In this document: positions 26,082 to 34,869 of the stretch, one piece after another
How the letters are laid out: every line of letters starts with the position of its first letter
Numbering within the stretch: position 1 is the stretch's first letter
Origin: UBA11512 sp964623895
GTDB lineage: Bacteria; Bacillota; Clostridia; Oscillospirales; CAG-272
Reading direction: 5' to 3'
Length of the DNA: 64,000 bases
NCBI GenBank assembly: GCA_964623895.1
Contig: CAZUWA010000002.1
Span: 1-64,000, forward strand
The notes under the pieces: generated by a model
Database searches by the model: none
Told to the model about the DNA's origin: nothing
What the model saw: only the letters and a program-made list of their open reading frames with translations
Position numbers and translations under genes: made by a program

Positions 26082-26543
26082 ATGAACGAACCGTCTCTTC
26101 AGATCCTCCCATGCGGAAGCAATACCGACCTCGCGCTCGCTCAAACTCTGGCGCATTTGGAAGCAATCTGCTTTTCACAGCCATGGAGCGAAAGCAGCTA
26201 CCGTTTCATCCTATCCTCCCCCTATCACCGTTTGATCCTGCTAAAAAAAGAAGACCGCATTATCGGTTGGGCGGTGCTCTTTCTCATATTTGAAGAAGGA
26301 GAACTGCAAAATATTGCCGTTCTTCCCGAGGAACGCGGCAAGGGATACGGCGATCGTCTTTTGAAGGCAGCGATCAAAGAGATCAAAGCGGGCGGCGGAG
26401 AATCCCTGCGTTTAGAAGTGCGAGAAGGAAATATCCCTGCGCGAAAACTGTATTTAAAAAACGGTTTCTCAGAAGAGGGAAAACGAAAAAAATACTATAA
26501 AAATCCGATTGAAGATGCCATTTTGATGACCGCCATTCTCTGA
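26082..26543 (+). CDS. rimI: GNAT acetyltransferase RimI-like (ribosomal protein S18-alanine N-acetyltransferase)
   Basis: A GNAT-family protein of about 153 residues. The acetyl-CoA-binding motif A is LQNIAVLPEERGKGYGDRLL; SLRLEVREGNIPARKLYLKNGF downstream is typical of RimI. It acetylates the N-terminus of ribosomal protein S18. The location directly before tsaD matches the common tsaE-tsaB-rimI-tsaD clusters, here without tsaE and tsaB. The frame is open from 26043, overlapping the deaminase, but 26082 gives a normal N-terminus. Neither start has a convincing ribosome site, so the start is uncertain. Confidence 0.82.
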   Translation: MNEPSLQILPCGSNTDLALAQTLAHLEAICFSQPWSESSYRFILSSPYHRLILLKKEDRIIGWAVLFLIFEEGELQNIAVLPEERGKGYGDRLLKAAIKEIKAGGGESLRLEVREGNIPARKLYLKNGFSEEGKRKKYYKNPIEDAILMTAIL

Positions 26544-26602
26544 GGTCTTCCGCTTTTTCCAAAAATGCTTTTCGGGCGTCCAATGCCCACAAAGGACAAA
26601 TC

Positions 26603-27619
26603 ATGTTGATACTTTCATTCGAATCCTCATGCGACGAGACTGCGGCTGCCGTCGTGGAGGTTAAAGAAGAAACGGGCGTGCCGATCATCCGTGCAAGCCT
26701 TGTCGCTTCTCAGATCGCAGTACACGCACTATACGGCGGCGTTGTACCGGAAATCGCCAGCCGCGCACACTGCGAAGCCATCTCCTCTCTTGCCACAGGC
26801 GCGCTGAAAGAGGCAAATGTCGGCATTGACGAGATCGATGCCGTTGCCGTCACTGCCACACCGGGACTGATCGGACCGCTTTTGGTCGGTGTGAGTTTTG
26901 CCAAAGCGTTCGCCTTTGCCAATGACAAGCCGCTCATTCCCGTCAACCATATCATGGGACATGTTGCGGCATGCTATCCTTTTTTCTCAGATCTGAAGCC
27001 GCCCTTCCACGCAATGGTCGTCTCCGGCTCGCACACCTCTCTTCTAAGAGTCGATGATTACACCGTTTACACTGCACTCGGCATGACAAGAGACGATGCC
27101 GCAGGAGAAGCCTTTGACAAAGTCGCGCGCGTTCTCGGACTCCCCTATCCGGGAGGAGCTGAAATGGATCGCCTTGCGTCACTCGGTAACCCCAATGCCA
27201 TCAAATTTCCGAGCGTTGCGGTTGCGGGCGATACCCTCGATTTTTCCTTCTCGGGTCTGAAAACAGCTGTACTGAATTATGTCAACAGTATGACCCAAAA
27301 AGGGGAGGAGATCTCAAGAGAAGATGTCGCAGCATCTTTCACCAAAGCCATTACTTCCGGCATTTACAAGCGGCTCTCAAGCGCCTATGAACAAGAGCCG
27401 TTTGAACAATTCGTTCTGGCAGGCGGCGTTTCCGCTAATTCACATCTGCGAGCCGCATGCGAGCGCTTTGGTAAGAAGCACGGCGTGAAGATATTTTATG
27501 CGCCGAAGGAATACTGCACAGATAATGCCGCAATGATCGGCGTACAAGGCTATTATGAAGCCAAAAACGGACATTTTGCAGATTTCGACCTAAACCCCGA
27601 GGCGACCTGTGACATTTAA
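26603..27619 (+). CDS. tsaD: tRNA N6-adenosine threonylcarbamoyltransferase TsaD
   Basis: Transfers threonylcarbamoyl to A37 of ANN-decoding tRNAs, with TsaB and TsaE. The 338-residue ASKHA-fold protein begins LSFESSCDETAAAVV and has the metal-binding HIMGH motif near residue 115. VSGSHTSLL, GEAFDKVARVLGLPYPGG (about 170) and the C-terminal FVLAGGVSANSHLR and DNAAMIG motifs complete the family pattern. It follows rimI after 59 nt. The upstream segment has AAAGGAC before the ATG. No terminator of the usual form follows; the next 358 nt hold DnaA boxes. Confidence 0.96.
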   Translation: MLILSFESSCDETAAAVVEVKEETGVPIIRASLVASQIAVHALYGGVVPEIASRAHCEAISSLATGALKEANVGIDEIDAVAVTATPGLIGPLLVGVSFAKAFAFANDKPLIPVNHIMGHVAACYPFFSDLKPPFHAMVVSGSHTSLLRVDDYTVYTALGMTRDDAAGEAFDKVARVLGLPYPGGAEMDRLASLGNPNAIKFPSVAVAGDTLDFSFSGLKTAVLNYVNSMTQKGEEISREDVAASFTKAITSGIYKRLSSAYEQEPFEQFVLAGGVSANSHLRAACERFGKKHGVKIFYAPKEYCTDNAAMIGVQGYYEAKNGHFADFDLNPEATCDI

Positions 27620-27977
27620 AAGACATTTAGTGATTTTGCCTACGACCTTCTTTGCAATTCCCACGAAAAAACAGAGAAAGTCGGGCAAAAATCGGTCAAA
27701 AAAGAGCAGTATCCACTGTCGGTAAATTGGGATTTTTTTCCAAAATCCGACTGTTTATGCTTGTGGATAACTTGCAAAAGTCTGTGGAAAAAGTTATAAA
27801 GCCCGATAAATAGTGGGTTCGCGATCGCACAATTTCCTAGAAACTGTGGATAACCCTGTGGAAATTGTGGAAAACAGCTTGCCAAAATAGCGAAAAAATA
27901 TTTATTCAAACTGCACAAAATGCGAATAGCGAAAGCAAGCCGAGAAAACTGCTGAATACGGGAAGATCGGAAAAATT
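27620..27977 (+). promoter_or_regulatory. Intergenic cluster of five DnaA-box-like 9-mers upstream of dnaD
   Basis: This 358-nt gene-free stretch carries five boxes in one orientation. TGTGGATAA at 27762-27770 and at 27845-27853 are perfect complements of TTATCCACA. TGTGGAAAA at 27783-27791 and 27866-27874 and TGTGGAAAT at 27857-27865 have one or two changes. A GGATTTT/AAAATCC hairpin lies near 27730-27748. I see no gene and no DnaA-trio tract. The likely role is DnaA binding, titration, or control of the downstream dnaD-dnaC operon. Confidence 0.7.
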
Positions 27978-29057
27978 ATGAAATTAGAACTGAACTATCA
28001 AAGCGCCGTCATAAACCTTCCGGGGGCTGTTGCGGAAAAACTTGATAACGCAGGAGAGACCGACCTAAAGGTATTGCTCTTTCTTGCGGCGCATCCGGAA
28101 TGCATGGAAGACTTTGACAGCGCGAAAACGGCTGTCGCACTCAACATATCCGACCGCGAGATCGAGCAGTCCGTTGCCTTTTGGCGCGGTGCGGGAATAT
28201 TAAAAAGCGGCAAAACCTCAAAAAAAGCAATCAAGGCGCCGCAAAAGCAGGAAAGCGCCGCAGACGAGCAAACCGATCGGGAAAATGATATCCGTTCGGG
28301 CGCGCCGATCGTGGCATCGCGTGTCAAAGATCTACCCGTTTACACCGGCGCTGAGATCGAACAGTTGATGCATGAACGCAAAAAACTGAAAAATCTGTTA
28401 AGAGACTGTCAGAGCATTCTCGGAAAAGTATTCAACGTCTCGGAGAGCAACAAAATTATCGCCCTTTCGAGTTATCTGCAATTACCGGATGAGTACATTC
28501 TTCTTCTTTGCAGTTATTGTGTCAGCAAAGATCGCGCAAGCGTTCCGTATGTAGTTTCGGAAGCGGTGCGGTTACACGACAGCGGAGTCACCGATTACCA
28601 AAAACTGGAGGAATATATCTCACAGAGAGAAGCGCAGAATGACTTCAACAACTTTATCCGCCATCTTTCCGGCATCGGCGACCGCGTCTTAACTCCCTAC
28701 GAAGAAAAAACCTTTGCCAAATGGGCAGGCTTCGGCTATTCGAAAGAAGTCATTACCTGCGCATATCGGATCTCGGTAGACAGTACCGCCAAAATCGTTT
28801 TCAAGCATATGGACAAAATCTTGCAAACTTGGCATGATGCCGGCGTGAAGACCTTGGAGGACGCCAAGGATTTCACCGCAAAACATACCGAAGAGATAAA
28901 AAAATTGTATGCACTAAAAAAGGAAAAGGAAAAAAGCGGTACGCCAAAAGCAGAAAACAAGGAAGACTTTGTCAGTTTCGATACCGATGAATTTTTCGCT
29001 GCCGCACTGAAAAAGAGCGAGGAAGAGTTAAAATCATCGGAAAGTGAAAGTCAATAA
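27978..29057 (+). CDS. DnaD domain replication protein
   Basis: A 359-residue protein with an N-terminal winged-helix-like region (1 to about 75). A charged Ala/Lys/Gln-rich linker (about 75-120) is followed by one DnaD-like (DDBH2) domain around residues 205-295 (NDFNNFIRHLSGIGDRVLTPYEEKTFAKW, then GFSYSKEVITCAYRISVDSTAK-like residues). The tail is Lys/Glu-rich. DnaD remodels DNA and bridges DnaA to helicase loading in low-GC Gram-positives. The gene sits behind a DnaA-box cluster and before a DnaC/DnaI-like loader, so it probably belongs to the chromosomal initiation machinery rather than to a prophage; I see no phage genes nearby. Confidence 0.82.
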   Translation: MKLELNYQSAVINLPGAVAEKLDNAGETDLKVLLFLAAHPECMEDFDSAKTAVALNISDREIEQSVAFWRGAGILKSGKTSKKAIKAPQKQESAADEQTDRENDIRSGAPIVASRVKDLPVYTGAEIEQLMHERKKLKNLLRDCQSILGKVFNVSESNKIIALSSYLQLPDEYILLLCSYCVSKDRASVPYVVSEAVRLHDSGVTDYQKLEEYISQREAQNDFNNFIRHLSGIGDRVLTPYEEKTFAKWAGFGYSKEVITCAYRISVDSTAKIVFKHMDKILQTWHDAGVKTLEDAKDFTAKHTEEIKKLYALKKEKEKSGTPKAENKEDFVSFDTDEFFAAALKKSEEELKSSESESQ

Positions 29058-29194
29058 AAAGAATACCGCGTGGAACCTTTGATCGGCTTACACGATCCGT
29101 TTAATTAAACATCCCCGTTTCACGCAAAGATCTTACCTTTCAATATTCACGATTACGATTTGTGCCGTCGCAAAGCGGCAAAATGGAGATTCAC

Positions 29195-30154
29195 ATGAGT
29201 TACAGTCCCGAAGTTTACGCAAAAGTCAAAAAGGAATATGAACGGCGTCGGCAAAAGGTAAGCGAAGAGCAGGAAGCGCATCTCCGCTATTTTGAAGAGC
29301 ACATTCCCGGCGGCAGAGAGATCGAAGAGATCCTTTCAAAGACAGGACTGCGCATCATGGAGGCGATCTCCGCACCGGACCGAGAAAAAGCCCTTGCGGC
29401 AGTCCGAAAAGAAAATGAAACGTTGGTCGCACGCAGAGCGGCGCTTTTGACCTTCAACGGTCTTCCTGCCGATTACTGCGATGCGCACTACATCTGTCCC
29501 AACTGTTTTGACACCGGCTACAAGGACGGCAAGACCTGCACCTGCATGAGGGAACTGCTCTATAAAGCACAGGCAGAGTTTTCAGGGCTTGGCATGTTGC
29601 TTTCCGGGCAATCCTTCGAAAATTTTAATACAGAATACTATCCCGATCCCGCGCGCGCCAAGGGAATTCTGAAATTCTGCAAAGAATATGCCGAAAACTG
29701 CGTGGAAAAGAACAGGAACTTACTGTTCTTGGGCGGCACAGGTCTCGGAAAGACGCATCTTTCCACCGCCATTGCCGATAGAGTGATGAAAACCGGCAAC
29801 AGCGTGGTCTATGAAAGCGCGCCGAATATTTTTGCCGATTTCCAGTATGAACGCTTCGGCAGAAGCTTTTCCGATCAGTCCGCTTCCAGAACCGAGAAGT
29901 ATTTTTCAGCGGATCTGCTGATCATCGACGATCTGGGCAGTGAAATGATCAATCAATTCACTATCTCTGCTCTGTACAACCTCTTGAACACACGCTTGGT
30001 CAGCGGAAGACCGATCCTGATTAACACCAACCTATCGCAAAAAGAATTGCGAGATCACTATGAGAGTCGGATCACCAGTCGCATTTTCGGAGAATTTACC
30101 CTCATTTTATTAGAGGGCAAAGACATCCGAATGCAGAAAAAATTCGGAAAATGA
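29195..30154 (+). CDS. DnaC/DnaI-like helicase loader ATPase
   Basis: A 319-residue AAA+ protein. The N-terminal domain contains a four-cysteine zinc site (CPNCFDTGYKDGKTCTC, about residues 100-116), as in DnaI. The ATPase domain has Walker A FLGGTGLGKTHLS (about 177-189), Walker B LLIIDDLGSE (about 245-254) and a sensor/arginine-finger region near the end (YESRITSRIFGEF). It loads the replicative helicase at the origin. The start is the ATG at 29195 with GGAG 6 nt upstream; the frame is open 11 codons further. The stop overlaps the next gene by 4 nt (ATGA). Confidence 0.88.
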   Translation: MSYSPEVYAKVKKEYERRRQKVSEEQEAHLRYFEEHIPGGREIEEILSKTGLRIMEAISAPDREKALAAVRKENETLVARRAALLTFNGLPADYCDAHYICPNCFDTGYKDGKTCTCMRELLYKAQAEFSGLGMLLSGQSFENFNTEYYPDPARAKGILKFCKEYAENCVEKNRNLLFLGGTGLGKTHLSTAIADRVMKTGNSVVYESAPNIFADFQYERFGRSFSDQSASRTEKYFSADLLIIDDLGSEMINQFTISALYNLLNTRLVSGRPILINTNLSQKELRDHYESRITSRIFGEFTLILLEGKDIRMQKKFGK

Positions 30155-30735
30155 TGACAGTCAAAAAACCGACTCTGATCTATCCGGTGATCGTGGAAGG
30201 GAAATACGACAGAATCAAGTTGTCCTCCCTTTTTGAGGGACAGTTCATTGAAACAAGTGGTTTCAGCATCTTTAAAGATCACGAAAAGCAGTCGTTTTTT
30301 CGCCGCCTTGCAGAAAAAAGTCCTCTCATTTTGCTTACCGACAGTGATGGTGCAGGGATGTTGATCCGCAACCGCATGAAAGCGCTGATCCCGAAAGATC
30401 GTCTGATACACCTCTACATTCCGCAGGTCTGTGGCAAAGAAAAGCGGAAGGATGCCCCTTCCAAGGAGGGCATTTTGGGGGTGGAAGGAACCGATACCGC
30501 ACTTTTGCGCGCCCTTCTCGCACCCTACACTGCTGATGCCGCAAAGCGCTCGCACAGCCTACCGCTTCGCAGGATCGAACTGTATGAAAAGGGCTACGAC
30601 GGCACACCCGATGCAAAAGAAAAGAGAAGAGCCCTTTGTAAACGGCTTTCTCTGCCGGAAAACCTTTCTACCTCGGCGCTCCTCGATGCTTTGAATCTGC
30701 TCTATACAAGAGAAGAACTCGAAAAGATTCTGTAA
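30151..30735 (+). CDS. Toprim/DUF4093 protein, ribonuclease M5-like
   Basis: A 194-residue protein with an N-terminal toprim domain: the catalytic Glu in PVIVEGKYDRIKL near residue 16 and the acidic DxD in LLTDSDGAGMLIRNR near 68-82. A short C-terminal DUF4093 helical region follows. The arrangement resembles RNase M5 (RnmV), which matures 5S rRNA, including a GVEGTD segment where RNase M5 has GVEHA. It may be RNase M5 or a paralog. It is translationally coupled to the helicase loader. Confidence 0.75.
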   Translation: MMTVKKPTLIYPVIVEGKYDRIKLSSLFEGQFIETSGFSIFKDHEKQSFFRRLAEKSPLILLTDSDGAGMLIRNRMKALIPKDRLIHLYIPQVCGKEKRKDAPSKEGILGVEGTDTALLRALLAPYTADAAKRSHSLPLRRIELYEKGYDGTPDAKEKRRALCKRLSLPENLSTSALLDALNLLYTREELEKIL

Positions 30736-30911
30736 AAATTACCGATCCTGCCCTTACCGAGGTTTTACTGGTTTCCTCCTTGACTATCGTCAAAAAAACG
30801 CAGGAAAACCTCAAAAGCGAAAAACAAACTCTTGTTTAAAGTTTTGAGGAGACTCTTTTTCGAAAAGTGTGCGGTTCATCCTTCAAACGCACCGGGCAAG
30901 GCATGAGATCT

Positions 30912-31820
30912 TTACAAGTGCCGTACACCTTTTTTATCCATAGCAAGATCAACCGCCCTTGCCAAAATATCGGAAAGAGTCTCAACGGCTTCGTCCACCT
31001 CCTTGAGCGAAACGAAAAAGCCGCGACCGCGCCGCAAAACATCCTCCAACTCCGGTGGGATCTCACTGTTTCCCGCTTTCTCGAAGGTATTGGCAACCAA
31101 GGTTGAAACATCAACCACCGTCGGTACACCAATGGCAATGACCGGTATGCCAAAGACTTCCTTTGAAAAACCGGGACGGTCATTCCCCACACCGGCACCG
31201 GGAGAGATCCCGGCATTTGACAGTTGCACCGTGCGGCAAAGTCTGTCGATCGATCCCGCCGCAAGGGCATCAACCGCCAGAATTACAGTGGGATTCAACA
31301 TTTTTGCGACCGCGTTCACCACCTCTACACTTTCTATCCCCGTGTCCCCCAGCACACCGGGTGCCAACGCGCACACTGCACGCTGATCAAGCGCTTCAAA
31401 AAGGGCAGGATCGAATTTTTTTAAATGTCCCGTCACAAAGATCTTACTTTGCACAGCGGGTCCGACCGCATCGGCAGTCATTCTGCGGTTACCCAATCCG
31501 ACAAGCAGGACCGGCGCATCGCTCTGCTCTTTTCCTACTTCGGCGCCGAGCAATCGCTTCAATTGAACTGCCACTGTGTCGGCAAGGAGATCTTTTTCTA
31601 CCTCAGACATCAGCCACGGCTCTTTGAAAGAAAGCGTCAGATAGCACCCGACCGGCTTGCCCGTCAATTGCGCACCCTCTTCGGTCAACACGCGTGTTTC
31701 GAAAATTTCGATCCCGTTTTGTCGACATACGAAAGAGGAAACGCCGGGTAACCCCCCTTCCCTTGCACTACTTTGTCGCTCTTCCATCAGATCACTTCTG
31801 AAAAATTGCCGCATTTCCAT
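30912..31820 (-). CDS. gpr: Germination protease GPR
   Basis: GPR is the spore-specific endopeptidase that degrades small acid-soluble proteins during germination. The 302-residue protein begins with a zymogen-type region (FFRSDLMEERQ, comparable to RTDLAxE) and contains LVGLGNRRMTADAVGP near residue 108, VCALAPGVLGDTGIES near 148 and SPGAGVGNDRPGFSKEVFGIPVIAIGVPTVVD near 206-238, all typical of the family. GAGGAAAAGTGA precedes the ATG. It is a clear marker that the organism makes endospores. No sigma-G promoter could be recognised with certainty. Confidence 0.93.
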   Translation of the reverse strand: MEMRQFFRSDLMEERQSSAREGGLPGVSSFVCRQNGIEIFETRVLTEEGAQLTGKPVGCYLTLSFKEPWLMSEVEKDLLADTVAVQLKRLLGAEVGKEQSDAPVLLVGLGNRRMTADAVGPAVQSKIFVTGHLKKFDPALFEALDQRAVCALAPGVLGDTGIESVEVVNAVAKMLNPTVILAVDALAAGSIDRLCRTVQLSNAGISPGAGVGNDRPGFSKEVFGIPVIAIGVPTVVDVSTLVANTFEKAGNSEIPPELEDVLRRGRGFFVSLKEVDEAVETLSDILARAVDLAMDKKGVRHL

Positions 31821-31973
31821 TCACTTTTCCTCTTTTCTTTCATTTTTAAAATAGTTTCTTCTTAAAACAAAGAAATTACGCATATTTTTTTCGTCAAAAC
31901 AGAGATTTTCCTCTTTTCTTTTTGTGCATTTCTCTGAAAATTCGCAAATCTTTTCAAGAAAAGAAAATAACCG

Positions 31974-32002
31974 TTGCGAAATGCGAAAAAAAATGCTATA
32001 AT
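31974..32002 (+). promoter_or_regulatory. Sigma-A type promoter for the peptide-binding lipoprotein
   Basis: -35 TTGCGA, 17-bp spacer, perfect -10 TATAAT, 66 nt before the ATG at 32069. Confidence 0.65.
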
Positions 32003-32068
32003 AGGAAATAAAAAGAGAAGTACTGTCCTTCAGTATTCAACTTTATTCAGATACCGGGAGAAAATTTG

Positions 32069-34039
32069 ATGAAACGAATTATTGCAACAGTTCTGACACT
32101 CCTCATACTGACATTCACACTCTGCGGATGTACAGTATATTATAGCTTGTTCGGCTATGACGAGGACTACACCGGCCCGCTGATCGAAGCATATCTTTCC
32201 GATATGCCGACCACCTTTGACCCGATGTACGCTTACACCGATGAATCCGCCGCTTTTGTCATGTCACTCATTTACGAGGGACTTTACAAGTACAACGAAG
32301 ACGGCAAAGTCGTAAACGCCCTTGCCAAGAGTTATAAAAAGACTCTTTGGGATGCGGAAACAGGAGAATTTCAGATCGAAATCACCATCAAAAAAAGCTA
32401 TTGGAGCGACCAGACGCTTGTCTCTGCCGACCAGTTCGTTTATGCATGGAGAAGAATTTTAGATCCCGAGGTGACTTCGCCTGCGGCAAGTCTGCTGTAT
32501 GATATCAAGAATGCACAGGCAATCAAAAATGCAGATGAATCCGCTTCGGAAGACGGCTTTATGACCAAGCACGACCTTGGCGCAACCGCTACAGCGACCG
32601 ACATCATTCGTATTGATTTTGAGCCGAAAAAGGATGCGGAAGGCAAATTTGTCGAGCCTGATCTGGATGCATTCTTTGAAAAACTTGCAAGCCCGATGTT
32701 GGTTCCTGTCCGTTCCGACTGCGTTTCAAAACTGACAGATTGGGCTTCCAACAACGGAACCGTTTATGCAAACGGTCCCTTCTTCCTCAAGACCTTCTAC
32801 TACAACACGGAAGGTTACGACGATCAGATCCATCTTGAAAGAAACAAATATTATATGCGTGACGAAGAAGTCGATCCGATCGACAGTTACGTCAAACCTT
32901 ACGGATTTCTTATTTCTTGCGCAAAAGCGGACGTTGTGAGAGACGAGCAAGGTAAGATCGTCGAGACCTTGAAGAGTTACTCAAGCGCTGCGGAGAGAGC
33001 TTTGGCACGTTACAACGAAGGATTGGTCTCTCTCTTGGGTTATTTGCCTCTTTCGGAGAGAAACAACTATAAGGATCAGGTCAAGACCTACGACACTCTC
33101 TTCACCCACAGTTATTATTTCAACACAAAAAATCCCTTGTTCGAAAAAGCAGAGGTCCGTCAGGCACTTTCAATGGCGCTTGATCGTACAGAACTGGCAA
33201 ACCGCATCGTATTTGCTTCGGCAGCAACCTCTGTTGTCAATCCATTGGCATTTGCAAACGGATATTCCGGAAAGACCTCTTTCTCGGCAGGTTCCTCCTC
33301 TCCCATCAAGGAGACAGCGGAATTTGACGCTGCGAAAGATCTTCTGAAGCAAGCAGGCGTGACAAGCGGAAGTTTCACCATCACCGTTAAATCAGGCGAT
33401 GAGGTCGCTCTTGCAAGTGCAGAATACTGCAAAGAAGTTTGGGGAAAATTGGGCTTTACGGTAACCATTCGGGAATTGGAATGTCTCACCTACAACGAAA
33501 ACGACTATTCCGGCATTCTCGATCTGTATAAAGAATGTTTCTATGCCAACGGTGAAGATTATGTCATCGACACGGCCAATAAACTCAATCTGTCCATTCC
33601 AGAAAGTTACAAGGTCAAGATCGACGGCGTAGATACCGGCAAGGTCGAAGGATACGACGTCATTGCGGTAGATCTCTATCAGAGTTCGACGAGTGCTTTC
33701 TCCACCCTTGCACAGTATTCGAAATACTTCTCCGGCGGAGCGATCGACCTGTCCAAAGCACAGGATGCCTATCAGCCTGTCGCGCCTTTGACAAGTTATG
33801 ACAACGAACAGTATAACGAATACATTCAGAAAGCGTATGACGCTACCGATGCTGCAACGAGAAACGAGTATCTTTACAAGGCAGAAGAACTTCTGATGAC
33901 GGAAGTTCCGGTCATGCCACTGTTCACACAGCAGACCTCCGTACTCATCAAATCGAATCTGAAGGGCGTTAATTTCTCCTTTGGAGGTACACCTATCTTT
34001 ACAAAGGTGACCGACAAAGACTATAAAGAAGAAGATTAA
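32069..34039 (+). CDS. Peptide ABC transporter substrate-binding lipoprotein (SBP family 5, OppA-like)
   Basis: A lipoprotein of about 656 residues. The signal peptide ends LTFTLCGC (lipid-modified Cys near residue 22). The mature part is a family 5 solute-binding protein: YLSDMPTTFDPMYAYTDESAAFVMSLIYEGLYKY near the N-terminus, SADQFVYAWRRILDPEVTSP near 127, FEKAEVRQALSMALDR near 360 and a C-terminal EELLMTEVPVMPLFTQQ. These bind oligopeptides outside the cell. No permease or ATPase genes are adjacent, so it is an orphan receptor or uses a distant transporter. A TTG immediately precedes the ATG in frame; GGGAG 8 nt upstream favours the ATG. A strong terminator follows. Confidence 0.9.
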   Translation: MKRIIATVLTLLILTFTLCGCTVYYSLFGYDEDYTGPLIEAYLSDMPTTFDPMYAYTDESAAFVMSLIYEGLYKYNEDGKVVNALAKSYKKTLWDAETGEFQIEITIKKSYWSDQTLVSADQFVYAWRRILDPEVTSPAASLLYDIKNAQAIKNADESASEDGFMTKHDLGATATATDIIRIDFEPKKDAEGKFVEPDLDAFFEKLASPMLVPVRSDCVSKLTDWASNNGTVYANGPFFLKTFYYNTEGYDDQIHLERNKYYMRDEEVDPIDSYVKPYGFLISCAKADVVRDEQGKIVETLKSYSSAAERALARYNEGLVSLLGYLPLSERNNYKDQVKTYDTLFTHSYYFNTKNPLFEKAEVRQALSMALDRTELANRIVFASAATSVVNPLAFANGYSGKTSFSAGSSSPIKETAEFDAAKDLLKQAGVTSGSFTITVKSGDEVALASAEYCKEVWGKLGFTVTIRELECLTYNENDYSGILDLYKECFYANGEDYVIDTANKLNLSIPESYKVKIDGVDTGKVEGYDVIAVDLYQSSTSAFSTLAQYSKYFSGGAIDLSKAQDAYQPVAPLTSYDNEQYNEYIQKAYDATDAATRNEYLYKAEELLMTEVPVMPLFTQQTSVLIKSNLKGVNFSFGGTPIFTKVTDKDYKEED

Positions 34040-34050
34040 ATTTCGATGAA

Positions 34051-34093
34051 AAAGGCAGTTTCGGCAACCATGGGTTGCAAAACTGCCTTTTTT
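34051..34093 (+). terminator. Terminator of the peptide-binding lipoprotein gene
   Basis: Long hairpin: AAAGGCAGTTT pairs with AAACTGCCTTT, extended by GCAACC/GGTTGC, followed by a T6 run. Confidence 0.88.
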
Positions 34094-34113
34094 ATCAAGA
34101 AAAAAGGTGAATT

Positions 34114-34665
34114 ATGATACAGTACAAATTAAAAGACAAAAACGACATCAAGCTCTTTATCCTTTATATGCTGGTTTGTCTTGACAGACCGATGACCTAC
34201 CTTGAGTTAAACGATATTCTGGTACAGGACGAATTCATCAGTTGGTTTGATTGTGCGGAATGTTTCAATGAACTTTTGGATTCCGGAAACGTGACCACCA
34301 TCTATGACGGTCCAGGGCAGGTAAAATACGGAATCACCGAACAGGGAAAGCAAGTATCGGCTACGCTGTGCAGCGAGATCAGCAATTATATCCGCGCGCA
34401 AGGAAAACGCAGTGCAATGCGTTTTCTCAACAAAGAAGCAACAGGAACGCTAAAGACCATCAGCGAAAACAGGAACGACGGTCGCGTCAACCTCAATTTC
34501 AAGTACAGCATTAACAATGAAACACTGTTAGACCTAACGCTCATTGCGGAAAACGGTTATCAAGCAGCGGCAATAGAACAGAATTTCAGAGCCGATCCGC
34601 ACAATGTCTACCTTGATCTTCTCCTCTTTTTGCAGGGAAAGAATGCAGAAGGAGTTACTTTTTAA
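34114..34665 (+). CDS. DUF4364 family protein
   Basis: A 183-residue soluble protein matching the clostridial DUF4364 family: an N-terminal winged-helix-like region (DIKLFILYMLVCLDRPMTYLELNDIL) and a mixed C-terminal domain. The winged-helix look suggests DNA binding, but I know of no demonstrated function. An AAAAGGTG site lies before the ATG. The upstream terminator separates it from the transporter gene. A consensus promoter for the following sigma factor begins 130 nt downstream. Confidence 0.78.
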   Translation: MIQYKLKDKNDIKLFILYMLVCLDRPMTYLELNDILVQDEFISWFDCAECFNELLDSGNVTTIYDGPGQVKYGITEQGKQVSATLCSEISNYIRAQGKRSAMRFLNKEATGTLKTISENRNDGRVNLNFKYSINNETLLDLTLIAENGYQAAAIEQNFRADPHNVYLDLLLFLQGKNAEGVTF

Positions 34666-34796
34666 AAAGCCGAGAGATCGTGTATAAAAAGATCGAAGGC
34701 GGCATCTCGGGAAAAAATAAATATCTTTTCGCGCGCAATCCACTCTTTTTTAAAAATATTGTTTTCAGCAAATTGCAAAAAAATGTGAAAAAACTA

Positions 34797-34825
34797 TTGA
34801 CAAATCTTTTTTTTAATGTTATTAT
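34797..34825 (+). promoter_or_regulatory. Sigma-A type promoter for the sigma factor gene
   Basis: Perfect -35 TTGACA, 17-bp spacer, -10 TATTAT, 44 nt before the TTG start at 34870. Confidence 0.78.
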
Positions 34826-34869
34826 GTGCTGTGTAAGATCAATCATGGTATTTTTTGTAGGAGTGTACT

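Noticed and set aside
27620..27977. A second replication origin at the tsaD-dnaD gap
   Set aside because: DnaA boxes are present, but there is no DnaA-trio tract and no dnaA gene, and the sampled G/C balance still fits a single origin in the dnaA-dnaN gap.
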